Assembly: GCA_020845735.1 (NCBI GenBank)
Contig: JADLFF010000017.1
Location: 72,704 to 136,703 of the forward strand
Reading direction: 5' to 3'
Source: Dehalococcoidia bacterium
Lineage (GTDB): Bacteria; Chloroflexota; Dehalococcoidia; UBA2979
DNA: 64,000 nucleotides
Below the pieces are notes generated by a model. The model was not told the DNA's origin and searched no databases. It worked only from the letters and a program-made list of their open reading frames with translations. A program made the translations under genes and the position numbers. This document shows, piece by piece, positions 51,232-60,569 of this stretch. Position 1 is the first letter of the stretch, and each line of letters starts with the position of its first letter.

Positions 51232-52254
51232 ATGATGTCACGACAGTTGAACGTAGCCGTGATCGGCGCCTCGGGCGCCGTGGGCGAGGTCTTTCTGCGG
51301 GTCGCCGCAGAGCGCAAGTTCCCGATCGGGCAACTGAAGCTCCTCGCTACGAAGCGCTCCGCCGGTAAGCAGATGGAGTACGCCGGCCAGAGCTACACCG
51401 TCGAGGAGACCTCGCTGGACGCGCTCAGGGGCGCCGACCTCGTGTTCTGCTCCGCGACGTCGGAGGCCTCGAAGCTCTGGGGGCCCCAGGTCGTCCAGGC
51501 AGGCGCCGTCATGATCGACGACGGCTCGGCGTACCGCATGCAGGAGAACGTCCCGCTCGTGGTTCCCGAAGTGAACGGCGCGGACGTCGACTGGCACGAG
51601 GGCATCCTGTCGATCCCCAACTGCACCACGACCCCCCTCGCGATGGCGCTCCACGCGCTGCGGCAGGTGGCAACGATCGCCCGCGTGACGACCTCGACGT
51701 ACCAGGCCGTGTCGGGCACCGGCGCGCAGGCCGTCGCCGAGCTGAAGTCGCAGCTCGCAGCCTTCGGGCGTGGCGAGGCGATCCCGGCTCCCGAGGTGTA
51801 CCCGCACCAGATCGCGATGAACGTGATCCCGCAGGTCGATTCCTTCGGCGAGGACATGTACACGGGCGAAGAGCTGAAGATGCGCAACGAGACGCGCAAG
51901 ATCCTCCATCTCCCCGAGCTGCCGTTCGCCGCGACCTGCGTGCGCGTGCCGACGATCATCGGTCACGCCGAGTCCGTGCACGTCCAGTTCGAAGGTCCGG
52001 CAGGCGTCGAGGATGCGCGCGAGGCCCTGTCGAAGATGCCCGGTCTTGCCGTGATGGACGAGCCGGCGAAGTCCGTCTACCCGACGCCCCTCAACACCGA
52101 GGGCGACGACCGCGCGTTCGTCGGTCGGCTGCGTCGCGACCAGTCCGTCGAGCATGGCCTCGTGTTCTGGGTGGTCTCCGACAACCTGAGGAAGGGCGCG
52201 GCCACGAACGCCCTCCAGATTGCCGAGGAGATGATGCGGCGCGGCAAGATCTAG
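51232..52254 (+). CDS. asd: Aspartate-semialdehyde dehydrogenase
   Basis: Asd makes aspartate semialdehyde, the branch point to lysine and threonine. The 340-residue protein has LNVAVIGASGAVGEVFLRV (NADP loop), the catalytic Cys in LSIPNCTTTPLAMALHAL, and the substrate-binding GHAESVHVQFEGP. Length is typical. GCGGAG lies before the tandem ATGs at 51232 and 51235. A TATCAT box is at 51196-51201. Its product feeds DapA and the threonine branch containing ThrB, both in this window. Confidence 0.96.
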   Translation: MMSRQLNVAVIGASGAVGEVFLRVAAERKFPIGQLKLLATKRSAGKQMEYAGQSYTVEETSLDALRGADLVFCSATSEASKLWGPQVVQAGAVMIDDGSAYRMQENVPLVVPEVNGADVDWHEGILSIPNCTTTPLAMALHALRQVATIARVTTSTYQAVSGTGAQAVAELKSQLAAFGRGEAIPAPEVYPHQIAMNVIPQVDSFGEDMYTGEELKMRNETRKILHLPELPFAATCVRVPTIIGHAESVHVQFEGPAGVEDAREALSKMPGLAVMDEPAKSVYPTPLNTEGDDRAFVGRLRRDQSVEHGLVFWVVSDNLRKGAATNALQIAEEMMRRGKI

Positions 52255-52294
52255 ACGGTCGCGCCCGCGCCCCCTCTCAGGAGGCGGGGACCGT
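52255..52294. terminator. Bidirectional hairpin between asd and the HemG-like gene
   Basis: Outer arms ACGGTC (52255-52260) and GACCGT (52289-52294) enclose CCCCCTC-TCAG-GAGGcGGGG, with one bulged C. It sits between the convergent asd and flavodoxin stops and lacks a clear T-run. Confidence 0.45.
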
Positions 52295-52816
52295 GGCGGC
52301 GAACTCGCGCGCAAACTCCTCGAGGCGTGCGTAGTCGGTGAGGTCGGTGTCGGCGTTCGCGGGCAGGTTGTGCTGCCTCGCGACCGCCTTCATCACCTGC
52401 CGCACGAAGAACGGGTACTGCGAGAAGACCAGGGCGCCGGCGACGTGCTCGACGCGCGCCGGCTGCCACCCCGTCGCGATGGCGAACTCGCTCACGCAGT
52501 GCGCCAGCCCCTCGATGTCCTCCTCGTCGGTGCCGAGCGCTGCCAGGCTCACCGAGACGAAGGCCGACGGATGCGCGGCGAGCCACTCGGCGTGCCGGCG
52601 GGCGAACCCGATCATGTGCGGCGGGTACTCCTCGATGTGAATGGGCGCGCACACGAGGGCGGCATCGTAGGGCTCGAGCGAGAAGTCGGCGGGCGCGGCC
52701 GAGACATCGATGGGGTCCACCTCGAGGCCCGCCGCGCGCAGCGCCAGCGAGAGCCGCGCGGCGATCTTCGCCGTGTGCCCCTCCTTCGTTGCGTAGGCAA
52801 TCGCGCACCGGGCCAT
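52277..52816 (-). CDS. Flavodoxin-fold protein, HemG-like (protoporphyrinogen oxidase family)
   Basis: A 179-residue flavodoxin-domain protein. The FMN loop is IAYATKEGHTAKIAARLS, with CAPIHIEEYPPHMIGFARRH in the middle and FSQYPFFVRQVMKAVARQHNLPANADTDLTDYARLEEFA at the end. The last segment matches the HemG pattern in menaquinone-dependent protoporphyrinogen IX dehydrogenase. Heme genes are not nearby. GAGGTGG sits just before ATG 52816; an upstream extension lacks similarity. It follows dnaE after 120 bp. Confidence 0.75.
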   Translation of the reverse strand: MARCAIAYATKEGHTAKIAARLSLALRAAGLEVDPIDVSAAPADFSLEPYDAALVCAPIHIEEYPPHMIGFARRHAEWLAAHPSAFVSVSLAALGTDEEDIEGLAHCVSEFAIATGWQPARVEHVAGALVFSQYPFFVRQVMKAVARQHNLPANADTDLTDYARLEEFAREFAATVPAS

Positions 52817-52936
52817 CGTCCACCTCACATCGAGCACGAGCGGTTCCGCGCTGACTACGGTAACCCGTCGGGGCCAGTCGCAGCGGAGGGCGTCCCGGGG
52901 CGGAGGGGCCACGTCGGATCGGGAGGCCGGGAGAAG

Positions 52937-55900
52937 CTACCCGCCGCCGACCGCGACCGCGTCGTCACGGCCGTAGGCCTGGTCACCGGCCTCGCGAGCG
53001 GTGCCCAGCACGCCGAGGAGCCCCTGGATCAGCCTGATGACGTCCTCGGTGAGCGCGACCGTCCCGAGGCGTAGTCGTTGCACCGATCCACTGCGGGTGC
53101 GCACGCGCAGTTCGACCGGTGCGGCACCCGGTGACGAGGCGAGCACGGCGATCACCTTGCGCACGCGACGCCGGTCCGCGGGCTCGTCCGTCGTCTCGTC
53201 CAGCTCGATCAGGAGGCGACGAGGCCCCACCAGCTCCTCGGGGGGCCGGGCAGGCACCCGAGGAGCGGCAGGCTCCGCGCTCGGACCGGCGCCACCGACG
53301 ATGCGGAGGTGCCCGCGAGCAGCGCCCGAGGTCGCAGGCGCCTCGATGCCGGGCCCATCACCGGCAGCCAGTGCCGGCTCGGGGGAGCCTCGGCGCTTCC
53401 GCACCTTGAATCGAGCCGGGTCGAACCCGACCGGGCTGCCCGTGTCGAGGTCGTAGGCACACAGGTCCTCGACGGCGAACGTGACGCGATCCATGCGCTG
53501 GCGAACGCTGACCCGAGCCAGCAACACGTTCCCCTCGACGAGCAGTTCGCGGTAGCGCTCGTAGCCGTCCGGCCACAGCGTCAGCTCCGCGGTGCCACCC
53601 AGGTCCTCGAGGCCGAACGCGGCGAAGGTCTTGCCCTGGCGCGTGCTGAGGCGGCGCACGGTCGTCACGGTGCCCGCGACGACCGCCTCGGCACCCACGA
53701 GCTCAGGGCCGAGCTCCGTGAGCTGCGCCGTGAGGTGGTCCGCGAGGTCGACCGCCGCCTGCTTGAACGGGTGGTCGGACATGTAGGCGCCGAGTAGCTC
53801 CTTCTCCCAGCCGAGCAGCTCCGCCCGAGGTGTGACGAGCACGGGCAGCTCGAGTGCAGGCAGCGGCGTGTCCTGCGCCGTCCCGAACATGTCGAACATC
53901 GAGGTCTGGCCCGTCTCGCGGAGCCGGACCTCCTGCTGTGCGAGCGAGAGGATGCGGTCGAGGCCCGCGACGATGCTGCCACGGTCTCCGAGCGAGTCGA
54001 TGGCGCCGGCCTTGGCCAGCGACTCGAGGACGCGCCGGTTCATGTCGCGCGGACTGATGCGCCGCGCGAAGTCCTCGAGGTTGCGGAACGTGCCGCCTGC
54101 CTGGCGTTCGGCGAGCAGCGTCTCGATCGCGCCCTGGCCGACGTTCTTGATCTGCGCGAGGCCGTAGCGAATCGCGCGCGAGTCATCGTCCTGCCGCTCG
54201 ACCGAGAAGTTGGCGAATGAGCGATTGACGTCCGGGGGCAGCGTGGCAATCCCGAGGCGTGACGCCTCGGCGGTGGCTGCCGCGATGCGGTCCTGGTTGC
54301 CGTGTGCGGCCATCATGACCGCGGTCATGTACTCGACGGTGTAGTGGGCCTTGAGGTAGGCGGTCTGGTAGGCGATGACACCGTACGAGAAGGCGTGCGC
54401 CTTGTTGAACGCGTACCCCGCGAATGGCTCGATCAGGTCGAACAGGCCCTCGGCGAGGCGTCGCTCGTAGCCCTGGGTGACGGCGCCCTCGACGAACCGC
54501 TCGCGCTCCGCGAGCATGACCGAGGCGACCTTCTTGCCCATCGCCTTGCGCATCACGTCGGCCTGGCCCAGCGAGTAGCCCGCGAACTGCTTCGCGATCT
54601 CGAGGACCTGGTCCTGGTAGACGATCACGCCGTACGTCTCGTCGAGGATGCCCGCGAGGTCAGCGTGCGGGTAGGCAGGCTCGAGGCGCCCGTGCTTCAC
54701 GTCGATGTAGCGCGGGATGTGCTCCATCGGGCCCGGCCGGTAGAGCGCGACCATGGCCGCGACCTCGCGGATGCCCTGCGGCTGTAGCTCCTGCACGTAG
54801 CGGCGCATGCCTGCGGACTCCAGCTGGAACACGCCGAACGTCTGGCCCTCGCCGAGGAGTGCGGCGGTCTCGGGATCACCATCGGGCAGCGCCATCAGGT
54901 CGAGGTGCTCGCCGCGCTCCTGCTGGATGAGCTCGACGGCGCGCCCCAGGATCGTGAGGTTCGTCAGCCCGAGGAAGTCCATCTTGAGGAGGCCGATCTT
55001 CTCGACGATCCCCATCGGGTACTGCGTGGTCGGGAGCGCCTCGGCCTCGTCGCCGGTCGCGCCTGTCGAGGTCGCGCGCTGCAGCGGCACCACATCGGTG
55101 AGCGGCTCGCGCGTGATCACGACGCCGGCGGCGTGGGTGCTCGAGTGGCGCGCCACCCCCTCGAGTTCGCGCGCGGTGTCGATCAGCTCCTTGACGCGGC
55201 TGTCCGCCTCGTACTCGCGCTTGAGGTCCTCGGACTGCTCGAGCGAGGCGTCGATCGTGATGTGGAGGGCATCCGGGATCAGCCGCGCGACGCGGTCCGT
55301 GTCGCCGTACGCCATCCCGAGGCCGCGCCCGGTGTCGCGGATGGCGGCCTTCGCGCCGAGGGTCCCGAACGTGACGATCTGCGCCACCCGGTCGCGGCCG
55401 TACCGCTCGGCGGCGTAGCGCATGACCTGGTCGCGGCGGTCGTCCGCGAAGTCGAAGTCCACGTCGGGCATCGAGATGCGCTCGGGGTTGAGGAAGCGCT
55501 CGAAGACGAGCCGGTACTGCGTCGGCTCGATCGCCGTCACCCCGAGGCAGTAGAGGACGATCGAGGCGGCCGCCGAGCCGCGCACACCCATCGGGATCGC
55601 CTGCTCGTGCGCGAACTGCGCGATGTCCCGGACGATCAGCATGTACTCGGCGAAGCCGGTCTGCTCGATGACGGACAGCTCGTAGCGCAGGCGCTCGCGG
55701 TGTGCGTCGTTCGCGTCCGGGTAGCGCTCGGCGAGCCCCTGTTCGCAGAGCTGCTGGAGGTACTGCATCGGGGTCATGCCCGCGGGCACCCCGGGGTCCG
55801 GGAGCTGCGTGCGCCCGAAGTCGAGATGGATGTCCACGGTCTCCGCGAGGCGCGCCGTGTTGTCCGCGACCTCGGGGAGCTCGGGGAAGAGCGAGCGCAT

Positions 55901-56641
55901 CTCGTCCTCGGAGCGGACGTAGAACGTGTTCCCGTCGAGCTTGAAGCGGTTGGGGTCCTGCATCGTCGCGTTGGTGCCGATGCAGAGGAGCACCTCGTGG
56001 GGGTGGTGCTGCTCGGGGCGCGTGTAGTGCGAGTCGTTCGTGACCACGACCGGGAGGCCCATGCGCTTCCCGAGGTCGATCACGGGCCGGTTGAGGCGGC
56101 TGAACTGCTCCTGCCCGTGTTCCTGGATCTCGAGGTAGTAGCGGCCGGGGAAGACCTCGGCGTACCAGCGCGCGACGGCTTCCGCGTCGGCCTCGCGGCC
56201 CTCGCCGAGGGCGCTCATCAGCTCGCCCGAGGGGCATCCGGAGATCGCGATGATGCCCTCGCTGTGTGCGGCGAGCAGCTCCCGGTCCATCCGCGGCTTG
56301 TAGTAGAACCCCTCGAGGTGGGACGCGGACGAGAGCTTGATCAGGTTGCGGTACCCGGTCGCGTTCTGCGCGAGCAGCGTCAGGTGGAACGGCGAGCGCT
56401 CAGCCGGGTTGCGGACAAGCCGGCTCCCCGGGGCCATGTACCCCTCGAGGCCGATGATCGGCTTGATCCCCTGCTTGCGCGCTTCCTCGTAGAGCTCGAT
56501 CGCGCCGTACATCGCGCCGTGGTCCGTGACCGCGATGGCGTCCATCCCGAGTTCGCGTGCGCGCGACACGAGGTCGGGAATCCGCGACAGCCCGTCGAGC
56601 AGGCTGTACTCGGAGTGCACATGGAGGTGGGTGAACGCCAC
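52937..56641 (-). CDS. dnaE: DNA polymerase III alpha subunit
   Basis: Replicative polymerase, 1234 residues. In order: PHP domain (FTHLHVHSEYSLLDG; AVTDHGAMYG; VVTNDSHYTRPEQHHPHEVLLCIGT), polymerase palm with catalytic acids in MPDVDFDFADDRRDQVMRYA, fingers (GIVEKIGLLKMDFLGLTNL), helix-hairpin-helix (YGLAQIKNVGQGAIETLL), an OB fold (VVAGTVTTVRRLSTRQGKTFAAF) and a variable C-terminus. The PHP His and Asp residues look intact, so metal-dependent proofreading is possible. GTG start. lysC, thrB and a small membrane gene lie upstream on the same strand. Confidence 0.97.
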   Translation of the reverse strand: MAFTHLHVHSEYSLLDGLSRIPDLVSRARELGMDAIAVTDHGAMYGAIELYEEARKQGIKPIIGLEGYMAPGSRLVRNPAERSPFHLTLLAQNATGYRNLIKLSSASHLEGFYYKPRMDRELLAAHSEGIIAISGCPSGELMSALGEGREADAEAVARWYAEVFPGRYYLEIQEHGQEQFSRLNRPVIDLGKRMGLPVVVTNDSHYTRPEQHHPHEVLLCIGTNATMQDPNRFKLDGNTFYVRSEDEMRSLFPELPEVADNTARLAETVDIHLDFGRTQLPDPGVPAGMTPMQYLQQLCEQGLAERYPDANDAHRERLRYELSVIEQTGFAEYMLIVRDIAQFAHEQAIPMGVRGSAAASIVLYCLGVTAIEPTQYRLVFERFLNPERISMPDVDFDFADDRRDQVMRYAAERYGRDRVAQIVTFGTLGAKAAIRDTGRGLGMAYGDTDRVARLIPDALHITIDASLEQSEDLKREYEADSRVKELIDTARELEGVARHSSTHAAGVVITREPLTDVVPLQRATSTGATGDEAEALPTTQYPMGIVEKIGLLKMDFLGLTNLTILGRAVELIQQERGEHLDLMALPDGDPETAALLGEGQTFGVFQLESAGMRRYVQELQPQGIREVAAMVALYRPGPMEHIPRYIDVKHGRLEPAYPHADLAGILDETYGVIVYQDQVLEIAKQFAGYSLGQADVMRKAMGKKVASVMLAERERFVEGAVTQGYERRLAEGLFDLIEPFAGYAFNKAHAFSYGVIAYQTAYLKAHYTVEYMTAVMMAAHGNQDRIAAATAEASRLGIATLPPDVNRSFANFSVERQDDDSRAIRYGLAQIKNVGQGAIETLLAERQAGGTFRNLEDFARRISPRDMNRRVLESLAKAGAIDSLGDRGSIVAGLDRILSLAQQEVRLRETGQTSMFDMFGTAQDTPLPALELPVLVTPRAELLGWEKELLGAYMSDHPFKQAAVDLADHLTAQLTELGPELVGAEAVVAGTVTTVRRLSTRQGKTFAAFGLEDLGGTAELTLWPDGYERYRELLVEGNVLLARVSVRQRMDRVTFAVEDLCAYDLDTGSPVGFDPARFKVRKRRGSPEPALAAGDGPGIEAPATSGAARGHLRIVGGAGPSAEPAAPRVPARPPEELVGPRRLLIELDETTDEPADRRRVRKVIAVLASSPGAAPVELRVRTRSGSVQRLRLGTVALTEDVIRLIQGLLGVLGTAREAGDQAYGRDDAVAVGGG

Positions 56642-56770
56642 GAGGACGGCCTCGCGAATCTGTCGCGAAAGGAATAACTGCTTACCCCGTTACGCGAACG
56701 CACGTGCGGGTAGCGACTGTACCACCGCCCGCGCCGCCGGCGCCAGCGCGCTGCCCCTCCACCTCAGCCC

Positions 56771-56989
56771 TCATGAACGGCGGATGACCTTGACGAACGT
56801 GGTGACCAATGTCCAAGCGAGCAGAGACATGACAAGGCGAGCGAGACGCAGCCGCGTGGGAAGAGGTTCGCCCTGAGCGGACGTTGCCAGGATGACAAGG
56901 GTCCCCATCGGTAACCAGACTAGCGCGATCACGCATGCGACCTTCCACCGTGCTGGTAGTCGTCGCCAGCCAGTGGCCAACCGATTCAT
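56771..56989 (-). CDS. Small two-helix membrane protein
   Basis: A 72-residue open frame: a basic N-terminus (NRLATGWRRLPARWK), a membrane helix (VACVIALVWLPMGTLVILATS), a short loop with GEPLPTRLRLARL, and a second helix (VMSLLAWTLVTTFVKV) ending in RRS. The positive-inside pattern suggests both ends are cytoplasmic. No family is recognised. ATG 56989 follows a GGAA/CGGG stretch. It fills the 370-bp gap between lysC and dnaE; the existence of this gene is only moderately supported. Confidence 0.5.
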   Translation of the reverse strand: MNRLATGWRRLPARWKVACVIALVWLPMGTLVILATSAQGEPLPTRLRLARLVMSLLAWTLVTTFVKVIRRS

Positions 56990-57014
56990 CCCGCGCGTTC
57001 CGTTGTCTGCCGCG

Positions 57015-58238
57015 CTAATCCGCCTGGTCGAGGGCGAACGCCTCGTGGAGGGCGCGCACCGCATCCCCGACCCGGCTCGAGGCGACGATGCACGTGATGC
57101 GGATCTCCGAGGTCGAGATCAGCTCGATGTTGATCCCCTGCTCGAACAGCGTGCGGAACATGCGCGCCGCGTAGCCCGGTGTCGTCGCCATGCCCGTGCC
57201 CACGATCGAGACGGCGCCGAGGTCGGGGTCTGAGACCACCTCGCGCGCGCCGAGGGTGGGAAGGAGCCCCTCCACCGTCTTGATCGCGGCCCCGAGGTCG
57301 CCCTGGGCGACGGTGAACGTCATGTCCGTGAGGTCCTCGACGCTGGCGTTCTGCACGATCGTGTCCACGGAGACGCCTGCCGAGGCGAGCGGCTCGAAGA
57401 GCTGGGCCGCGATGCCCGGGCGGTCGGGCACGGCGCGCACGGTCACCTTCGCGATGTGGTCCTGGTGCGCGATGCCTCGGACCTTGTTGGACTGCTCCAT
57501 CGTCGCCTCCCGCCGGATGATCGTGCCCGGCGCCTCTGCATCGAACGAACTCGCCACCAGGATCTCGACGTCGTAGATCGCGCCCACCTCGACGGCGCGC
57601 GCGTGCATCACCCGCGCGCCGGTCGTGGCCAGCTCGAGCATCTCCTCGTAGTTGATGTCCCGCAGCGGCCGCGCACCGGGGCAGACTCGCGGGTCTGCGG
57701 TGTAGACACCGGCCACGTCCGTGTAGATCTCGCAGGTGTCGGCGTGCAACGCGGCCGCGAGGGCGACCGCGGTCGTGTCGCTGCCGCCGCGGCCGATCGT
57801 CGTGACGTCGAAGTCCTCCGAGACGCCCTGGAATCCCGCCACGATCACCACACGACCCATCGCGAGCTCGCGCTCGAGGCGTTCGGTGTCGATTCCCGTG
57901 ATGCGCGCGCGACCGTACACGGCGTCGGTGCGGATGCCCGCCTGCGCCCCGGTGAGGCTGATCGTGTCGCGTCCGAGTTCGTGCAGCGCCATCGAGAGGA
58001 GCGCCGACGAGACGATCTCGCCCGTGGAGAGCAGCACGTCCATCTCGCGCGCCGGCGGGGACTTCGAGATGTCGCGCGCGAGCACGATCAGCTCGTCGGT
58101 CTTGTCGCCCATGGCTGAGACCACGGCGACGACGCGGTCACCGGCCGCGGCCCGCGCCTCGATGCGGCGCGCCACGTTGCGGATGCGGTCGGCGGAGCCC
58201 ACCGAGGAACCGCCGTACTTCTGCACGATGAGGGCCAT
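57015..58238 (-). CDS. lysC: Aspartate kinase
   Basis: First enzyme of the aspartate family: phosphorylates aspartate with ATP. The 407-residue protein begins ALIVQKYGGSSVGSADRI, the kinase signature, has VIVAGFQGVSEDFDVTTIGRGGSDTTAVALAAAL and ends in two ACT domains (VRAVPDRPGIAAQLFEPLASAGV; IVGTGMATTPGYAARMFRTLFEQGINIELISTSEIRI), so feedback by lysine and/or threonine is expected. ATG 58238 follows GGAG by 7 nt; a longer frame overlaps thrB and was rejected. Located 46 bp after thrB. Confidence 0.96.
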   Translation of the reverse strand: MALIVQKYGGSSVGSADRIRNVARRIEARAAAGDRVVAVVSAMGDKTDELIVLARDISKSPPAREMDVLLSTGEIVSSALLSMALHELGRDTISLTGAQAGIRTDAVYGRARITGIDTERLERELAMGRVVIVAGFQGVSEDFDVTTIGRGGSDTTAVALAAALHADTCEIYTDVAGVYTADPRVCPGARPLRDINYEEMLELATTGARVMHARAVEVGAIYDVEILVASSFDAEAPGTIIRREATMEQSNKVRGIAHQDHIAKVTVRAVPDRPGIAAQLFEPLASAGVSVDTIVQNASVEDLTDMTFTVAQGDLGAAIKTVEGLLPTLGAREVVSDPDLGAVSIVGTGMATTPGYAARMFRTLFEQGINIELISTSEIRITCIVASSRVGDAVRALHEAFALDQAD

Positions 58239-58284
58239 GAGCGTGCTCCGTGTTCGCTCTGAGTGGACGGCCGAGGCCGAGGAG

Positions 58285-59169
58285 TTACCGTGTTGCCAGG
58301 ACTGCGGCCCCGGGCCCGCCGAGCCTGCAGACCCGCGTCTGGCCGCGATGCCCGTGCGCGGCCGCCGCCTCGCGCATCGCGCCGGCGATGTCCTCGAGGC
58401 GTTCGGTCGCGAGGGCGGCAATCGCCGAGCCGCCGCCGGACAGGTACACGCCGTGCGCCCCGGCGCTGCGAGCTGCCTGGAAGATGTCGTACATCGGCGT
58501 GAAGATGCCCGCACGAGCCGGCTGATGCAGGATGTCCTCGGTAGCGACGCCCAGGAGGTCGTACTTCCGGGTAACCAGCGCCCCGACGAGCATCGCTGCC
58601 CTCGAGATGTTGTGGACCGCCTGGTTGCGCGTCAGCCGATCCGGGAGCGCCTTGCGCGACTCGTTCGTCGGCATCGAGAACTCCGGCACCAGCAGGACCG
58701 CGTACAGGTCCTCGGGCGGGTCCAGCTTGAGGTAGCGGAACGCCTCGTCGTCAGCGACGACCACCTGGAGTCCACCGAGCATCGCCGGGGCGGCGTTGTC
58801 GCCGTGCCCCTCGAGGTGCACCGCCACGTCGAGGAGCGTCTCGGCGGCGTGCCCGGCCCCGGACAGCTCGTTGGCCGCGACGACACCGGCGACGCGCGCC
58901 GCGGCCGACACGCCGAGGCCGCGCCCGACCGGCAAATCGCCCTCGTAATGAACGTCGATGCCCGGCGGCGGCTCGATGGCGGCCCGCGTGTAGAAGGAGA
59001 GCGCCGCCGTCAGCGCCATCTGTTCGATGACGTTGGCCGGTCGGTCCTGGCGAGAGGTGGCCGAGAACTCGAAACGCGCGCGCCAGTCGAGGGCGACGCC
59101 GAGCGAGTCGAACCCGGGTCCCAGGTTCGCGGAGGTCGCGGGCACTTCCACGGTGACGTATTCCGGCAT
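58285..59169 (-). CDS. thrB: Homoserine kinase
   Basis: ThrB phosphorylates homoserine for threonine synthesis. The 294-residue GHMP kinase begins VTVEVPATSANLGPGFDSLGVALDW and has the nucleotide loop LPVGRGLGVSAAARVAGVVAANEL, where the usual GLGSSAA is GLGVSAA, plus VYLSGGGSAIAAL in the C-terminal domain. ATG 59169 gives the family N-terminus. A promoter-like TTGCCG-N17-TACACT ends 6 nt before the ATG with no Shine-Dalgarno, so it is probably leaderless. It precedes lysC on the same strand. Confidence 0.93.
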   Translation of the reverse strand: MPEYVTVEVPATSANLGPGFDSLGVALDWRARFEFSATSRQDRPANVIEQMALTAALSFYTRAAIEPPPGIDVHYEGDLPVGRGLGVSAAARVAGVVAANELSGAGHAAETLLDVAVHLEGHGDNAAPAMLGGLQVVVADDEAFRYLKLDPPEDLYAVLLVPEFSMPTNESRKALPDRLTRNQAVHNISRAAMLVGALVTRKYDLLGVATEDILHQPARAGIFTPMYDIFQAARSAGAHGVYLSGGGSAIAALATERLEDIAGAMREAAAAHGHRGQTRVCRLGGPGAAVLATR

Positions 59170-59175
59170 GCGCCG

Positions 59176-59204
59176 AGTGTACGAGCGGCCTGATCGAGCG
59201 GCAA
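59176..59204 (-). promoter_or_regulatory. Leaderless-type promoter of thrB
   Basis: Minus strand: TTGCCG (59204-59199), 17-nt spacer, TACACT (59181-59176), then only 6 nt to the ATG. The start site would coincide with the initiation codon. Likely drives thrB-lysC. Confidence 0.55.
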
Positions 59205-59258
59205 CGAACGCTCGACCTCTGGGAGCGAAGCTGAAACGCGAGGCGTACGCGCGTTCGC

Positions 59259-59264
59259 TATACT
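59259..59264 (+). promoter_or_regulatory. -10 box upstream of the thiolase gene
   Basis: TATACT about 100 nt before the thiolase GTG; no good -35. Confidence 0.35.
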
Positions 59265-59362
59265 GCATCCCCCACCGGGCACTCGGGGGTCCCAGGCGGC
59301 GGTGCGGCCCAGCATCTCGGTTCGGCGAAGCGGTAGCGGGTGAGGCTCGCGAGGGGGTCAGT

Positions 59363-60538
59363 GTGGAAGACGTTGTCATTGTCAGCGGCGTGCGTACGGC
59401 GATCGGCACGCTTGGCGGGACGCTGAGCGAGACCCCCGCCTCCGACCTCGGTGCGGCGGTGATCCGCGAGGCCGTCGCGCGGGCCGGACTCACCCCTGAG
59501 CAGATCGACCAGGTGATCCTCGGGTGCGTCGGGCAGGTGGCCGAGGACGGCTACATCGCGCGACACGCCTCGATCAAGGGCGGCATGCCGATTGGCACCC
59601 CGGCCTACACGGTGAACCGCATCTGTGGCTCCGGCCTCGAGGCGATCAACACGGCGGCGCGCTGGCTCCAGACCGGCGACGCCGAGATCGTGGTCGCCGG
59701 CGGCACCGAGAACATGAGCCTGATGCCCTACTACCTGCGCAAGGCGCGCTTCGGCTACCGCCTCGGCGACGGCGCCCTCGAGGACGGCACGATGGACCTC
59801 GTGACCGACCCCTTCGAGAACGTCCCGATGGGCATCACCGCCGAGAACCTCGCCGAGCGCTACGAGGTCTCACGCTCGCTGCAGGACGAGTACGCGATCC
59901 GCTCCCAGGAGCGCGCGCGGGCGGCGATCGACGCGGGGTACTTCAACGAGCAGATCTTGCCCCTCGAGGTCCGCAGGGGCCGCGAGACCGTCACGTTCAA
60001 CACCGACGAGCACCCGCGCTCCACGTCGCTCGAGGCGCTGGGCAAGCTGCGCCCGGCCTTCAAGGACGGTGGCAGCGTGACCGCCGGCAACTCCTCGGGG
60101 ATCAACGACGGCGCGGCGGCAGTGGTCGTGACGACAGCGTCGAAGGCGCGCGAGCTCGGGCTGACGCCACGGCTGCGCCTCGTCGGCCGCGCCGAGTCCG
60201 GCGTTGAGCCGCAGATCATGGGCTCCGGCCCGATTCCGGCGATCGAGAAGGTACTGGCGAAGACAGGTCTCACCGTCGACGACCTCGACGTGATCGAGCT
60301 GAACGAGGCCTTCGCCGCCGTGGCCGCCGCCTGCTCCACGGCGCTGGGCCTGCCCGCCGAGAAGACCAACCCGAACGGCGGCGCGGTCGCCCTCGGCCAT
60401 CCCGTGGGCGCCACGGGTGCCATCCTGACCGTGAAGACGATGTACGAGCTCGAGCGCACGGGCGGCCGCTACGGCCTCGTCTCCCTCTGCATCGGCGGCG
60501 GTCAGGGCATCGCCTCGATCTTCGAGCGCATCGGCTGA
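59363..60538 (+). CDS. Acetyl-CoA C-acetyltransferase (thiolase)
   Basis: A 391-residue type II thiolase that condenses or cleaves acetoacetyl-CoA or longer 3-ketoacyl-CoA. Signatures: VVIVSGVRTAIGTLGGTL, the nucleophile Cys in VNRICGSGLEAINTAARW, VIELNEAFAAVAAACSTALG, PNGGAVALGHPVGATGA with the catalytic His, and the second Cys in YGLVSLCIGGGQG. Length is typical. GTG 59363 with GAGGGGG upstream gives the family N-terminus; the longer frame crosses the promoter. It stands alone, so biosynthetic and degradative roles cannot be separated. Confidence 0.94.
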   Translation: MEDVVIVSGVRTAIGTLGGTLSETPASDLGAAVIREAVARAGLTPEQIDQVILGCVGQVAEDGYIARHASIKGGMPIGTPAYTVNRICGSGLEAINTAARWLQTGDAEIVVAGGTENMSLMPYYLRKARFGYRLGDGALEDGTMDLVTDPFENVPMGITAENLAERYEVSRSLQDEYAIRSQERARAAIDAGYFNEQILPLEVRRGRETVTFNTDEHPRSTSLEALGKLRPAFKDGGSVTAGNSSGINDGAAAVVVTTASKARELGLTPRLRLVGRAESGVEPQIMGSGPIPAIEKVLAKTGLTVDDLDVIELNEAFAAVAAACSTALGLPAEKTNPNGGAVALGHPVGATGAILTVKTMYELERTGGRYGLVSLCIGGGQGIASIFERIG

Positions 60539-60569
60539 CCGCTCGAGGCGAGTCGCGAATCGTCCTCCT

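Noticed and set aside
57015-58514. Longer aspartate kinase overlapping thrB
   Set aside because: The extra N-terminal residues have no similarity and overlap thrB by over 200 bp; the KYGGSSV signature sits right after ATG 58238.
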